Notes: generated from the sequence alone by a model not told the origin. A DNA stretch of 46,458 nt from Gammaproteobacteria bacterium (GCA_003230085.1 QIGV01000072.1:1-46458), one strand, 5' to 3'. Counted from the stretch's first letter, positions 12,831 through 23,389 are shown. Program-made: numbers and translations.

Positions 12831-13805
12831 TTAATTAATTGTGGCGTCTGCAAGCAATTTCAATGTTTTCACCAAATTATTTTTATTTTCGCTCGCCAAT
12901 ACATTGACTGCCTGCTCCGAACGCAACCATGTCATCTGACGCTTGGCCAGTTGCCGGGTCGCGATAACGCCCCGAGTCACTGCCTCATGATAGCTGTATT
13001 GTCCGTCTAGATAGGCCCAGAGCTGACGATATCCAACTGCCCGTATGGCGGGCAGCCCAGAGTTCAAGTCACCGCGCTGATGCAGCGCCTCCACCTCACA
13101 AAGAAACCCATGATCAAGCATTTCCTGAAATCTGTTCTCGATACGCTGATGCAGGATTTTTCGATCTGTTGTCATCAGTCCAATTTTAAGCACGCGGTAC
13201 GGTAATTTTACTTTATCTTTACTATCAATTAGTTCCGTCATTGTTTTGCCGCTTAACTCAAAGACTTCAAGCGCACGCTGAATACGCTGCGGATCGTTAG
13301 GGTGAATCTGACTGGCGGAACGCGGGTCAATCCGCCGCAATCGCTCATGCATCGCCGGCCAGCCCTTTTGCTCGGCTTCTTTTTCGAGCGCAGACCGTAC
13401 TGCTTTATCGGCTCCAGGCAAACTAGACAAGCCCTGCTCTAATGCACGGAAATACAACATCGTGCCACCCACCAACAGCGGGAGTCGCCCCATTCGGGTA
13501 ATTTCTGCCATTTCCACAAGGGCATCAGCACGAAACTGTGCAGCAGAATAGGATTCCGCCGGATCACGAATATCAATCAGCCGATGAGGGGCCTTAGCGA
13601 GAATATCCTGGTCTGGTTTTGCTGTACCAATATCCATTCCCCGATAAACCATCGCGGAATCGACACTGATAATCTCGCAGGGCAATTGTGCCGCCAGGCA
13701 CACTGCTAAGGCAGTTTTGCCACTGGCTGTCGGGCCCATTAAAAAAATAGCTGGGGGTAAGGACGGCTTCACCTCAAGCCTCGATCTGGAACAGAAGCAT
13801 TGCAT
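12831..13805 (-). CDS. miaA: tRNA dimethylallyltransferase
   Basis: 324 aa; [48 protein letters not shown]. Confidence 0.97.
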   Translation of the reverse strand: MQCFCSRSRLEVKPSLPPAIFLMGPTASGKTALAVCLAAQLPCEIISVDSAMVYRGMDIGTAKPDQDILAKAPHRLIDIRDPAESYSAAQFRADALVEMAEITRMGRLPLLVGGTMLYFRALEQGLSSLPGADKAVRSALEKEAEQKGWPAMHERLRRIDPRSASQIHPNDPQRIQRALEVFELSGKTMTELIDSKDKVKLPYRVLKIGLMTTDRKILHQRIENRFQEMLDHGFLCEVEALHQRGDLNSGLPAIRAVGYRQLWAYLDGQYSYHEAVTRGVIATRQLAKRQMTWLRSEQAVNVLASENKNNLVKTLKLLADATIN

Positions 13806-13949
13806 TGATTTCCATAAAGAATATCTTCACTACTGACAGGAACGCCGTCAACAGGCCATAAAACCCAGGAATGATGTTGGTTTTTCTAAATAATTGATCA
13901 TTTTAGCCGAAAAGTTAAATAGTTCTTCGATTCCGAATGTTAGGTAATA

Positions 13950-16900
13950 ATGGCCCACAGATCCATGACACAGGTTCATCAGGCAGACAGTAACGCAGAA
14001 AAGCGCGCCTATAAACGTAACCCCATCTATTTACGTGCCGTGTGCGTCGTAGGCGGGGATGTTGCTTATAATTGCGTCATTCGCGATTTTTGCAGCGGCG
14101 GATTGTATCTCGAATATGATCCAATTCCCCACTCTAGCTACCCGGCTCCCGGTACGCTCGTCACCATTAGCTGTACTGTACCCACATCGGCGCAGCGCAT
14201 CGACCTGTCAATGCAGGCACGCATTGCCCGCTCGACAGACAGTTTCAGCGGTATTTCCTTTCTCAAGCCCGACCCGAACGTGGTCATCATTCTGCAGGAT
14301 TATGCCAGCTCCCTGCAGACCAGAAAGCATCATCAGCAGAGCGCTACCCACCCTTCCCCTGATACGGACGACACCCACGAGGACTTGATCAGGGTCTGTC
14401 AGGACATGGTCGTAGAGCAGAGTATGGAATTAGCTACTAAATTTCTCGACGACTGTACCCAGCACCTGAAAAACCGCATCGATGTTGAAAAGGATACCCC
14501 GGTGCTGAATGCCCTTTTCGCCGCGCAAGGAGTATTTGATCTATCGGGATCCGCTTTCGCTAACAACTTATGTGACGCCATTCAAGAGAATTTAAATAAT
14601 TTCTCAATCACAACACACCAGACCAACCCCCAACAACCGGATCAGCAACCCGTTACTGAACTCAAGCTGGTAGAAGATGATGCTTTCGATCAATGGCTCA
14701 CGATGGTAGAGCTAAGTAACCCGGCTGAAATACACAACAAGCACCAACTTGCCTTGCTTGAACAGCGTCTAGCGATAATATACGAAATACCGGTACAGAA
14801 TGAGAACAATCCATTCAGCCCCACCTTGCTGGCAAAGTCATATCTCATCGCTATCGAGCAGACAGACATTGACAGCCTGGCGCTCCATGACTGTCATATC
14901 GTATTTAAAAAGATTCTTACCGATTTCCTGGCATCACTCTACGAGAATCTCAATCAATTGCTGATCAAGCATCACATCCTGCCTGACCTTGAGAATACAA
15001 TCAGCAAACCCCGGCAAGCTGCGCCTACCGAAAAAGAAGCGCCTCAGACTGAAGAGGTCCTGCCCTCTCAGACGGTGCAAAACCAGGTCGCACATAGACA
15101 GAGCGGCCAGCAAACATTCTATGATTTGGCCAGCAACCTGAGATCACTGCAGGACGGTATTAGCTCCCAGCAGAGCATGCCGTCTACAGCGACTCATGGT
15201 AACGCTAAGCCACCTGAAAACGCCCATGGTCCTGTTTCCTATTTCAATACGGATGAGGTGCTGCAGGCGCTCTCCAGGCTGCCACAACACAATCAGGCCC
15301 AGAACACACAAAACACTGACGCACGAGACTACTGTAGCCAGGTAAATGACCTACTTGCAGCGCAGGATGACAGCAATGGGGAACGCTACATCAGTCGGCG
15401 TGAGCAGAACATCATGGGTATCGCAGGGAACCTGTTCAACTCCCTGCTACAGGACATGCTGATTGCAGCCAATGTCCGGGGCTGGCTGCAGCAACTCGAG
15501 ATCCCCTTGCTCAAACTGGCGATCGTGGATGAATCCCTGTTTCACGACAAAGACCACGCGGCACGTCAAGTCGTCAACAAGCTGTCACAACTTGAACTCT
15601 ACAAGAGTACCGGCAGTGATCTCGGGGAAAGTGCCATCTGCCGCAAGATCAATTCACTGCTGGACAAGATCACGGAAGAAACGGCGCTGGATATCGATGT
15701 GTATAAGCATATATCACAGGAACTGGGACTACTCATCAAGATCCAGGATGAGGCCTACGATGCAAACCTGGGTGACCTGGTAAAGACCTGTGATGCAGAG
15801 CAGCAAATTCTCATCACTCAGGATAGTGATGAGAACAGTGAAACAGCAGATAACCACACGCTCAACACCAGTCATAGTGAACATTTACAACACTGGGTCG
15901 AAAAAGTTAATCGCTTAAAAATCGGTGACTGGCTGTTGTTCAGCGAAGACCCGGAAAACCTCCATCGCCTGCGCCTGGCATGGATTTCAAAGAAACGTGA
16001 TCGCTATGTATTCGTCAACTTGCGTGGCCTGCGGGAATGCACCCTGACCCAGCTTGAACTGGCGGGACAGTTAGCCGAGCAAACCGTTATCCCCCTTGAT
16101 AATGCCGACGATCCTGCACTTGATCGTGCTCAATATACGATGCTCCAGAACCTCCACAAACAGCTCCTTCATGAAAGTAGCCATGACCAGTTGACCGGAC
16201 TATTAAACCGCAGCAATTTTGAAAACTGCCTGAGGGTCATTCTGAATGATGATAAAAGTCAGATGGCTAATAATACCTTGTGTTACCTGAAGATCGGGCA
16301 ATTCGATGTGATCAATGCCACTTGCGGATATGAAGGAGGAGACAAGCTCCTCTCAGAAATCGCCGAAAACATGAAAAATGGCATCAATAAAGATACCGAG
16401 CTAGCGCGACTTGGTGGCAATAAATTCGGGATTCTCTTAAAAAACTGTCCCCTCGAGGAAGCCCGGCAAATAATTCTGGAATTCAGTAATGAGTTGCAGA
16501 GCACCCATTTCTGCTACGACGAAAGGGAATTCACAATCACATTCAGCATGGGTTTGGTCTCCGTCAGGGATCACAAAAATATTACGACGCTGCTACAGGC
16601 CGGCGAAGCAAGCTGTAAGGTAGCTGAAGAAAAAGGTAATAACTGTATCCATGTATATCGGGAAGATGACCAGGAGTTGTCACGCCAGCAGAACTCTATT
16701 TACTGGCTTGAGCGGGTTAATGACGCGCTCGAAAACGATACACTGGCAGTGCGCTGTCAGCCCATCGTGCCCATTACAGCGGATGGCTTTGGCGCCACAC
16801 ATCACTCTGAAGTACTGCTGTGCATGACTGACGAAAATGGTGATCCAGTCTCGCCGGAGGAATTTATCCTGGCCGCTGAACACTATAATAAAATGCCGGA

Positions 16901-17447
16901 AGTCGACAAATGGGTTATTAATCATATTTTCCAGTGGCTGAGTGATAATCAGGATAGCCTGCCCAGCATGGGCTCATTTGCCATCAACCTTTCGGGAAGA
17001 TCCTTGAATGATAGTGGATTTAGAGATTTTATAATTGAAGCTTGCAGCAATAGCGATATTTCAATGGAACATATCTGTTTCGAAGTCACTGAAACCGCAG
17101 GCATCACTAACCTGTCAAGTGCAGCAGACTTTATTCTAAAACTCAAAGAGACCGGCTGTAGTTTCTCCCTGGATGATTTTGGCAGCGGGATGTCATCCTA
17201 CGGTTATTTGAAAAACCTGCCAGTTGACTATTTGAAAATTGACGGCTCATTCGTCAAAGAAATGGACAAGAACCCCAATGACTTTGCAGTAGTCAAATCC
17301 ATTTGTGAAATTGGACATTTTATGGGCAAAAAGATTATTGCCGAATACGTCGAATCAGAAGCCATCCTGGAACAACTGCGCACTATTGGAGTAGATTATG
17401 CGCAGGGATACGCCGTGGGCAAACCCAGCCTGCTAAAGAAGCTCTGA
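13950..17447 (+). CDS. PilZ / DUF1631-like / GGDEF (degenerate) / EAL multidomain protein
   Basis: 1165 aa; N-terminal EKRAYKRNPIYLRAVCV...DFCSGGLYLEY (PilZ-like); middle region resembles DUF1631; DQLTGLLNRSNFE...ARLGGNKFG (GGDEF changed to GGNKF); EAL motifs SEVLL, INLSGRSL, FEVTET, SLDDFGSG, YLKIDGSFV, AEYVES. Confidence 0.88.
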   Translation: MAHRSMTQVHQADSNAEKRAYKRNPIYLRAVCVVGGDVAYNCVIRDFCSGGLYLEYDPIPHSSYPAPGTLVTISCTVPTSAQRIDLSMQARIARSTDSFSGISFLKPDPNVVIILQDYASSLQTRKHHQQSATHPSPDTDDTHEDLIRVCQDMVVEQSMELATKFLDDCTQHLKNRIDVEKDTPVLNALFAAQGVFDLSGSAFANNLCDAIQENLNNFSITTHQTNPQQPDQQPVTELKLVEDDAFDQWLTMVELSNPAEIHNKHQLALLEQRLAIIYEIPVQNENNPFSPTLLAKSYLIAIEQTDIDSLALHDCHIVFKKILTDFLASLYENLNQLLIKHHILPDLENTISKPRQAAPTEKEAPQTEEVLPSQTVQNQVAHRQSGQQTFYDLASNLRSLQDGISSQQSMPSTATHGNAKPPENAHGPVSYFNTDEVLQALSRLPQHNQAQNTQNTDARDYCSQVNDLLAAQDDSNGERYISRREQNIMGIAGNLFNSLLQDMLIAANVRGWLQQLEIPLLKLAIVDESLFHDKDHAARQVVNKLSQLELYKSTGSDLGESAICRKINSLLDKITEETALDIDVYKHISQELGLLIKIQDEAYDANLGDLVKTCDAEQQILITQDSDENSETADNHTLNTSHSEHLQHWVEKVNRLKIGDWLLFSEDPENLHRLRLAWISKKRDRYVFVNLRGLRECTLTQLELAGQLAEQTVIPLDNADDPALDRAQYTMLQNLHKQLLHESSHDQLTGLLNRSNFENCLRVILNDDKSQMANNTLCYLKIGQFDVINATCGYEGGDKLLSEIAENMKNGINKDTELARLGGNKFGILLKNCPLEEARQIILEFSNELQSTHFCYDEREFTITFSMGLVSVRDHKNITTLLQAGEASCKVAEEKGNNCIHVYREDDQELSRQQNSIYWLERVNDALENDTLAVRCQPIVPITADGFGATHHSEVLLCMTDENGDPVSPEEFILAAEHYNKMPEVDKWVINHIFQWLSDNQDSLPSMGSFAINLSGRSLNDSGFRDFIIEACSNSDISMEHICFEVTETAGITNLSSAADFILKLKETGCSFSLDDFGSGMSSYGYLKNLPVDYLKIDGSFVKEMDKNPNDFAVVKSICEIGHFMGKKIIAEYVESEAILEQLRTIGVDYAQGYAVGKPSLLKKL

Positions 17448-18540
17448 TTTAGCCCCGCCGCTTCCTGCCATATCATACAAACGGCTGGCTGCCCGCTTAA
17501 AGCTGAACCTCATACGCCTCCCACGATAGAGTTTATCCGGCAATACAGCAATCGTGGTTATCAAGCAGATATTATTATCGTATAACGCATCGATGAGATG
17601 AATAAAACGTTGCGCGGCAGCATCCGCCGCTTCCTTCATTACAGGGATATGCGTGATGAGCAGTGTGTCAAAATTTTCAGCTATTTCCAAATAGTCACCA
17701 GACGAACGATGTGTGGCACACAACTCATGAAACCCGGCCCATAACACCCGGTCATTTCTCGCCATAATCTGGATATCTCTGTTATTGATAGACAGGTTTT
17801 CCGCCTGGCCAGGAGAACCCAGACCAGTCAGCGTCATATATCTTTGCAGTATATAAGCATGGGCATCTGTATCTGCCATGACGGGATAGACATGCCTGCC
17901 CTCTGCCACGTTCTCAACTCCATGCCTGCGGTAATCGATTCCACTATTGAGTGATACCGTGGTGGTGTATTGCTTTATCAACTCGATGGCTGGAAGAAAT
18001 CGCTGGAAGAAATCGTTCTCTTTGCAAACCATTCTTATAAAGTACGTCCGGCACTACATTGGACGTCATCACCAGCGCCACACCATTTGAGAACAACCCC
18101 TCCAGCAATCCACTGAGCAACATGGCATCGCCAATATCGTTGACGTGAAATTCATCAAGGCATAGTAGCTTTATATCGCTGGCCAATCGCCCGGAAATGA
18201 TCTCAAGAGGATTGGGGACAGAGGATAACTTTCCGATTTCTTTATGGATATACTGCATGAAAGCACTGAAATGAAAACGCTGTTTATCACAGATGGGAAC
18301 GCTATCATAGAAGCGATCCATCAGATACGTTTTTCCACTACCTACGCCACCCCATAAATATAATCCAGCATATGGCCGTGGAGCACGCCCTCTCAAGCGA
18401 TCAAAAAAACCTGCCGCTGAACGTGGTTGCATAAGGTCATCGTATAAAACCTGCAGCTGAGAAACAGCCTTTTCCTGATCAGGATCGGCAAAAAAGTGAT
18501 TACGCGATAGATCGATTTGATATAGATGTTTAGGCGTCAC
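17433..18540 (-). pseudogene. zapE: ZapE/AFG1-family cell-division ATPase, frameshifted
   Basis: Two overlapping ORFs in different frames: 17944..18540 carries LYLWGGVGSGKTYLMDRFY, LCLDEFHVNDIGDAMLL and LYKNGLQRERFLPAI; 17433..18032 carries RFLPAIELIKQ...GIDYR to the C-terminus. Frame changes at a 13-bp tandem duplication. Confidence 0.88.
17989..18015. repeat. 13-bp perfect tandem duplication within zapE
   Basis: + strand CTGGAAGAAATCG at 17990-18002 repeated at 18003-18015 (coding strand CGATTTCTTCCAG x2). 13 is not a multiple of 3. Confidence 0.95.
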
Positions 18541-18680
18541 AGGGGTATGGCTACATATAGTACGTACTATTATATATCGGCATCACCACCGCAATGGATT
18601 AATGCCAGGGGCGTAAACCGGCGCCTAACAAAGAGATTTCTTGTCTGTGTATATGGTGAGAAAACCCCGACACAAGACGA

Positions 18681-19355
18681 TTATCGCTCTTCATCACCGG
18701 GTACTTCTACCGTTAAAAACGCTTTCCATTGATTCAGCGGCGGGAAAAAAGCCGGTGTCTTCCGAACATAATCATTGTATGACTCATCAAACTCCACCTC
18801 GGCACGTCGCTCTTCGAGCCTGGCCAGGCGCACATAAGCATAGAGCAAAATGGGAGCCATCAAAATGGTAAGTAACGTGGGCCATTGCACCAGAAACCCG
18901 ACAATGAAAAAGAAGAGCCCCGTATATTGCGGGTGACGGACGTAAGCGTATATGCCATCGGTGACCAGACCACCACGAGCGGCATGAATCTGCGCCCATC
19001 CCTTTGATAATAGTGTGTAACCCATAATCAGAAATACCAGACTCAACCCCATTACAATAGCCCAAGCCAGAGTTGAGCCACCGAATACCACCACCCACAA
19101 ATGACCAAACTTATGGCTGAAGGGCTGCAATACCGGATAAGCATCGCCTAGCCAACCAGTGAGCAGATAGATAGTCAAAGGAAAACCATACATCTCGGCA
19201 AAGAGGGCCACCAAAAAGGCGGTCACCACCCCCATGCTACGCCACTCGTCACTGCCCCGCGGCTTGAGAAAACCTAGAATAAAAAAGAGGAAAAGACCGA
19301 CATTAAAGGCTGCTACGACCCACAAACCGTAAAAATACCCGGTATTACCATCCAT
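18681..19355 (-). CDS. Isoprenylcysteine carboxyl methyltransferase / PEMT-like membrane methyltransferase
   Basis: 224 aa multi-TM; YAYVRHPQYTGLFFFIVGFLVQWPT and LARLEERRAEVEFDESYNDYVRKTPAFFPP are typical of ICMT/PEMT-like proteins. Confidence 0.8.
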   Translation of the reverse strand: MDGNTGYFYGLWVVAAFNVGLFLFFILGFLKPRGSDEWRSMGVVTAFLVALFAEMYGFPLTIYLLTGWLGDAYPVLQPFSHKFGHLWVVVFGGSTLAWAIVMGLSLVFLIMGYTLLSKGWAQIHAARGGLVTDGIYAYVRHPQYTGLFFFIVGFLVQWPTLLTILMAPILLYAYVRLARLEERRAEVEFDESYNDYVRKTPAFFPPLNQWKAFLTVEVPGDEER

Positions 19356-19396
19356 CTATATTTATTTTCTCTAGTTCCGTAGAAACAACACCCATC

Positions 19397-21940
19397 TCAT
19401 AACTTGAGGCGACGCAGGCGCAAAGCGTTCATGATCACCGAAACCGAGCTGAAACTCATGGCTGCGGCGGCGATAATCGGTGACAGCAGGATGCCGAAAA
19501 ATGGATACAGGATACCCGCCGCCACTGGCACCCCGGCTGTGTTATAGATAAAGGCAAAAAACAGGTTCTGGCGGATATTGCGCATGGTCGCATGGCTCAG
19601 GTGCCTGGCCCGAACGATGCCGCGCAGGTCACCCTTGACCAGCGTCACGCCGGCACTCTCCATGGCCACATCGGTACCGGTACCCATCGCTATTCCGACA
19701 TGAGCCTGGGCCAGGGCGGGAGCATCGTTGATACCGTCACCGGCCATGGCAACAATATGGCCTTCGGCCTGGAGCTGTTTCACGACCTCGGCCTTCTGGT
19801 CCGGCAACACTTCGGCCTGAATCTGATCAATATCGAGCTTGGCAGCCACCGCCTCTGCAGTCGCCCGGCTGTCACCGGTAAGCATGACAACCTTGATACC
19901 GGCGGCATGCAGATCACGAATGGCCTCAGGGGTCGTCTCCTTGACTGGATCGGCTACGCCGATCAGTCCGGCCGCCTTATTGTCTATCGCCAGTAGCATC
20001 ACCGTTTGACCATCGGCACGCAGGGTATCCGCCTGCTGGGGCAGATCTCCGACCTCGATCCCCAGGCTTTCCAGTAACTTGATATTTCCCAGCGCCACCG
20101 GGTGGCCATCCACTGTGCCAGTAACACCCTTGCCGGTCACCGACTGAAAATTCTCAGTCTTGACCAGCGTCAATTCTCTCTCCTCGGCGCCCCGCACGAT
20201 GGCCTCAGCCAAAGGATGTTCACTGGCCCGCTCCAGGCTGGCGGCCAGCCGCAATGCCTCGTGCTCGTGAATGCCATCGGTCGCCACCACAGACACCAGC
20301 TTCGGCTTGCCTTCAGTCAGGGTGCCAGTCTTGTCCACCACCAGGGTGTCCACCTTTCTCAACACTTCCAACGCCTCGGCATTCTTGAATAACACCCCCA
20401 TCATCGCCCCTTTACCGGTGCCGACCATGATGGACATGGGTGTTGCCAGCCCCAATGCACAGGGACAGGCGATGATCAATACCGCTACGGCATTGATCAC
20501 GGCGTAGGCGATAGCAGGCTCCGGCCCCCAGATACCCCAAACAATGAAGGTAATCACTGCGACCGCTACCACGACCGGGACGAAATAGCCCGCCACAAGA
20601 TCCACCAAGCGCTGGATTGGCGCCCTCGAACGCTGCGCATCGGCAACCATCTGCACGATCTGTGACAACAATGTATCAGCGCCAATTTTTTCGGCTTTCA
20701 TCAGCAGACTACCCGTACCGTTGACCGTGGCACCGATCAGACGCTCCCCCGCCATTTTTTCTATTGGCATTGCCTCACCCGTCACCATGGACTCATCCAC
20801 GTTGCTTTCCCCATCGATCACCGTACCGTCCACCGGCACCTTTTCACCGGGACGCACCCGCAGCGTATCGCCAACCTGAACATGTTCCATCGGAATGTCT
20901 TCTTCAGTGCCATCGTCCCGGATGATGCGCGCGGTCTTGGGTGCCAGCCCCAGCAATAGCTTGATGGCCGCATTGGTCTGACTGCGCGCTCGCAGTTCCA
21001 GCACCTGTCCAAGCAATATCAATGCGGTGATCACCGCTGCCGCTTCAAAATAGACCGGTACAACGCCAACATCATTGAACACCTCGGGCGGGAAAACACC
21101 GGGGAAGATTGTAGCAATAATACTATAGGTATAGGCAACCGATACACCGAGCCCAATGAGGGTAAACATATTCAGGTTACGCGTGATAATCGACTGTATG
21201 GCGCGCACATAGAATATCCAGCCTCCCCAGACGATCACCGGGGTTGCGACTATCATCTCAAGCCACTGGCGCAAACCGGGATTGATCAGCTCCGCCATGC
21301 CTTCGGGCCAGAACTCGGCGGCCATGGCGCTGAATAACACCGGGATGGCCAACGCAGCACTGACCCAGAAATGTTTGGTCATATAGTCGAGTTCGCTGGT
21401 GTCCTCCTCTGCCTCTACCGTGACGGCCTCCAGGGCCATGCCACACTTGGGACAACTGCCCGGTTCGTCCTGTACGATTTCCGGGTGCATGGGGCAGGTG
21501 TATTCGGTCTTGCTCGGTGCAGCGGTAACCACCATGGGATCCAGCGCCATGCCGCACTTGGGACAACTGCCCGGTCCTTGTTGCTGGACTTCCGGATGCA
21601 TAGGGCAGGTATACATCGCCGTATCCGATGTCGCCGCCGGCGTGCTTGAAGATGGGTGATCATGTTTACCTTTACCACCACAACAGCTATGCGCCTTTTC
21701 CGTTTGTCCGTGCTTCGATGCCTCGCCAGGATGCTGTTGTTGCTTGCCACCACAGCAGCTATGTTTTTTCTCCGCATGTTCAGGCTTTGATGCCTCGTCA
21801 GGCTGGAGATACTGTGCCGGTGATTCCTTGAATTTTCCCAGACAGCGTGCGCTGCAGAAATAGTAGTGCTCATCTTCATGAACCTGATGAAACTCCGAAT
21901 CGGAAGCCACCTCCATGCCGCATACAGGATCTCGTGCCAT
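19397..21940 (-). CDS. copA: Cu+-type P1B ATPase with N-terminal YHS domain, Cys/His-rich repeats and two heavy-metal-binding domains
   Basis: 847 aa; DPVCGMEV...FCSARC (YHS), two x HSCCGGK, two x YTCPMHPE...[47 protein letters not shown], and C-terminal YN / MSFSS, as in Cu+ ATPases. Confidence 0.93.
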   Translation of the reverse strand: MARDPVCGMEVASDSEFHQVHEDEHYYFCSARCLGKFKESPAQYLQPDEASKPEHAEKKHSCCGGKQQQHPGEASKHGQTEKAHSCCGGKGKHDHPSSSTPAATSDTAMYTCPMHPEVQQQGPGSCPKCGMALDPMVVTAAPSKTEYTCPMHPEIVQDEPGSCPKCGMALEAVTVEAEEDTSELDYMTKHFWVSAALAIPVLFSAMAAEFWPEGMAELINPGLRQWLEMIVATPVIVWGGWIFYVRAIQSIITRNLNMFTLIGLGVSVAYTYSIIATIFPGVFPPEVFNDVGVVPVYFEAAAVITALILLGQVLELRARSQTNAAIKLLLGLAPKTARIIRDDGTEEDIPMEHVQVGDTLRVRPGEKVPVDGTVIDGESNVDESMVTGEAMPIEKMAGERLIGATVNGTGSLLMKAEKIGADTLLSQIVQMVADAQRSRAPIQRLVDLVAGYFVPVVVAVAVITFIVWGIWGPEPAIAYAVINAVAVLIIACPCALGLATPMSIMVGTGKGAMMGVLFKNAEALEVLRKVDTLVVDKTGTLTEGKPKLVSVVATDGIHEHEALRLAASLERASEHPLAEAIVRGAEERELTLVKTENFQSVTGKGVTGTVDGHPVALGNIKLLESLGIEVGDLPQQADTLRADGQTVMLLAIDNKAAGLIGVADPVKETTPEAIRDLHAAGIKVVMLTGDSRATAEAVAAKLDIDQIQAEVLPDQKAEVVKQLQAEGHIVAMAGDGINDAPALAQAHVGIAMGTGTDVAMESAGVTLVKGDLRGIVRARHLSHATMRNIRQNLFFAFIYNTAGVPVAAGILYPFFGILLSPIIAAAAMSFSSVSVIMNALRLRRLKL

Positions 21941-22006
21941 TATTCTTTTCCTTTTATTCAGAATATAAGATTTATTTCATAAATTTCAGACAAAATCTGT
22001 CAAAAT

Positions 22007-22429
22007 CTACAGTGGTTCTATCACCGTCTCAATCAGATGACAGATCTCATCACCGTCTGGTTCTCCGTCCGGCATGGCTTTCCATTTTTCCAATGCCTCC
22101 TCCATACGGTGTTGCAGAGCATTCAGTTCAGCCAACCTGATACGGTTATCATCGATACGCTGGCAAATAATATCACGGACAGCGGGACAGGGTGATTGCC
22201 CCTGGCTTTCGTGCCTGAAAATTTCCTGGATATCGTTCAGGGAGAAACCCAGTCCCTTCGCCTGGCGGATAAATTTCACCTTTTTGATATCACTACCATT
22301 GAACAACTTGTAGTCGTTGTGAGGGTCCCGCCTTGGGTTTAGCAACCCGATCCTTACATAGTGACGTATGGCATCGGATGTCACCTGGGCTGATTTGGAT
22401 AATTCGCTGACTGTCATCATCATAATCAC
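22007..22429 (-). CDS. MerR family transcriptional regulator
   Basis: 140 aa; TVSELSKSAQVTSDAIRHYVRIGLLNP...FIRQAKGLGFSLNDIQEIF; directly upstream of copA. Confidence 0.9.
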   Translation of the reverse strand: MIMMMTVSELSKSAQVTSDAIRHYVRIGLLNPRRDPHNDYKLFNGSDIKKVKFIRQAKGLGFSLNDIQEIFRHESQGQSPCPAVRDIICQRIDDNRIRLAELNALQHRMEEALEKWKAMPDGEPDGDEICHLIETVIEPL

Positions 22430-22475
22430 CTATGAAATAGTGTATTACGTTTCTTCTTCCTGAGCATTCTACCGC

Positions 22476-22507
22476 AGTCTAATACCCAGGTGTCACACAC
22501 AGGTCAA
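22476..22507 (-). promoter_or_regulatory. MerR-type promoter/operator upstream of merR-copA (site S1)
   Basis: Minus strand TTGACC-TGTGTGTGACACCTGGGTAT-TAGACT: 20-bp spacer holding the dyad ACCTGTGTGTGACACCTGGGT (ACCnnnGTGTnACACnnnGGT). Confidence 0.75.
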
Positions 22508-22511
22508 GCTT

Positions 22512-23249
22512 TTAATCACAATTCAATTTAAATACCATCACCCGGTAGAAACCGTCAAATATTTGATGGTTCTCAGTCAATTCAACGCGCTTCCCGAGAG
22601 CCAGCGCCTCGGCCTGCAACATGGCCACGATATCTTCACGCCAGAACTCCTGCAGGAAGGGCTCATAGCGGGTCAATAACTTGCGGACCGGCCAGCAGCG
22701 ATACAGCCAATGTGTACTCGGCTCCATGCCGTATTCTGTCACTACCAGGCTTCCTCCCGGTTGCAACACCCGAATAGTTTCACTCAAAACATGCCGCCGG
22801 GCTTCGGTCGGCATTTCGTGCATGAGAAAAAAGATCAGCACAGTGGCAAAACCATTATCCCTAAGCCCAAGATATTCGGCGTTCATGCGCATGGGCAACA
22901 AACCATATCGTTTCGCAGCAAGTTTTGACCGACTGGCCTTTAGCTGAGCAGAAGACACGTCAAGAAGAAAGAGCGGTTCATCTCCCAAATGATGCACCAG
23001 ACTCGGTGTCAGCTTGCCATACACACAGGTTAGCTGCAAAAAACGCCCGGCAGGACGTTCCACCAGACAGGACATGGTCTTTTTCAATAGGCGGTTATAC
23101 TGCCCGAACAAAATAATATTGATGATTGGCTGATGATCAAAAAACCAGATCGCGGGTCGCCACAAATATGCCCACCAATAATGGCGCGCCAGATAAACCG
23201 GTGTGCCATCCAGAAAATAGCGCCAAAAAGATAGACCAAATTTCAGCAA
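22512..23249 (-). CDS. RquA-like class I SAM-dependent methyltransferase-fold protein (candidate rhodoquinone biosynthesis)
   Basis: 245 aa; HYWWAYLWRPAIWFFDHQPIINIILFGQYNRLL, RFLQLTCVYGKLTPSLV in place of the usual DxGxGxG, and IFFLMHEMPTEARRHVL recall RquA family motifs. Confidence 0.6.
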   Translation of the reverse strand: MLKFGLSFWRYFLDGTPVYLARHYWWAYLWRPAIWFFDHQPIINIILFGQYNRLLKKTMSCLVERPAGRFLQLTCVYGKLTPSLVHHLGDEPLFLLDVSSAQLKASRSKLAAKRYGLLPMRMNAEYLGLRDNGFATVLIFFLMHEMPTEARRHVLSETIRVLQPGGSLVVTEYGMEPSTHWLYRCWPVRKLLTRYEPFLQEFWREDIVAMLQAEALALGKRVELTENHQIFDGFYRVMVFKLNCD

Positions 23250-23324
23250 GCGTAAAATACCATCTAATAAGAATGCCTCATCCTACGTGATGGCAGGACA
23301 ACAATCCAGATCCGCCAATGGTGC

Positions 23325-23352
23325 TTGACAACACAAAAATACGGGGTATTGT
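23325..23352 (+). promoter_or_regulatory. Putative sigma70 promoter for the cytochrome c gene
   Basis: TTGACA (23325-23330), 16-bp spacer, TATTGT (23347-23352), 38 bp upstream of the start codon. Confidence 0.45.
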
Positions 23353-23389
23353 TGAGATTAATCGGGATATAGTAAGGAGCAATAATGAC

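Noticed and set aside
17433-17447. 15-bp convergent overlap of the EAL gene and zapE as a possible annotation error
   Set aside because: Both C-termini read naturally to their stops; short convergent overlaps are common.
21371-21659. Plus-strand ORFs with repeated peptide segments ([17 protein letters not shown]...)
   Set aside because: They are antisense readings of the duplicated heavy-metal-binding modules in CopA.
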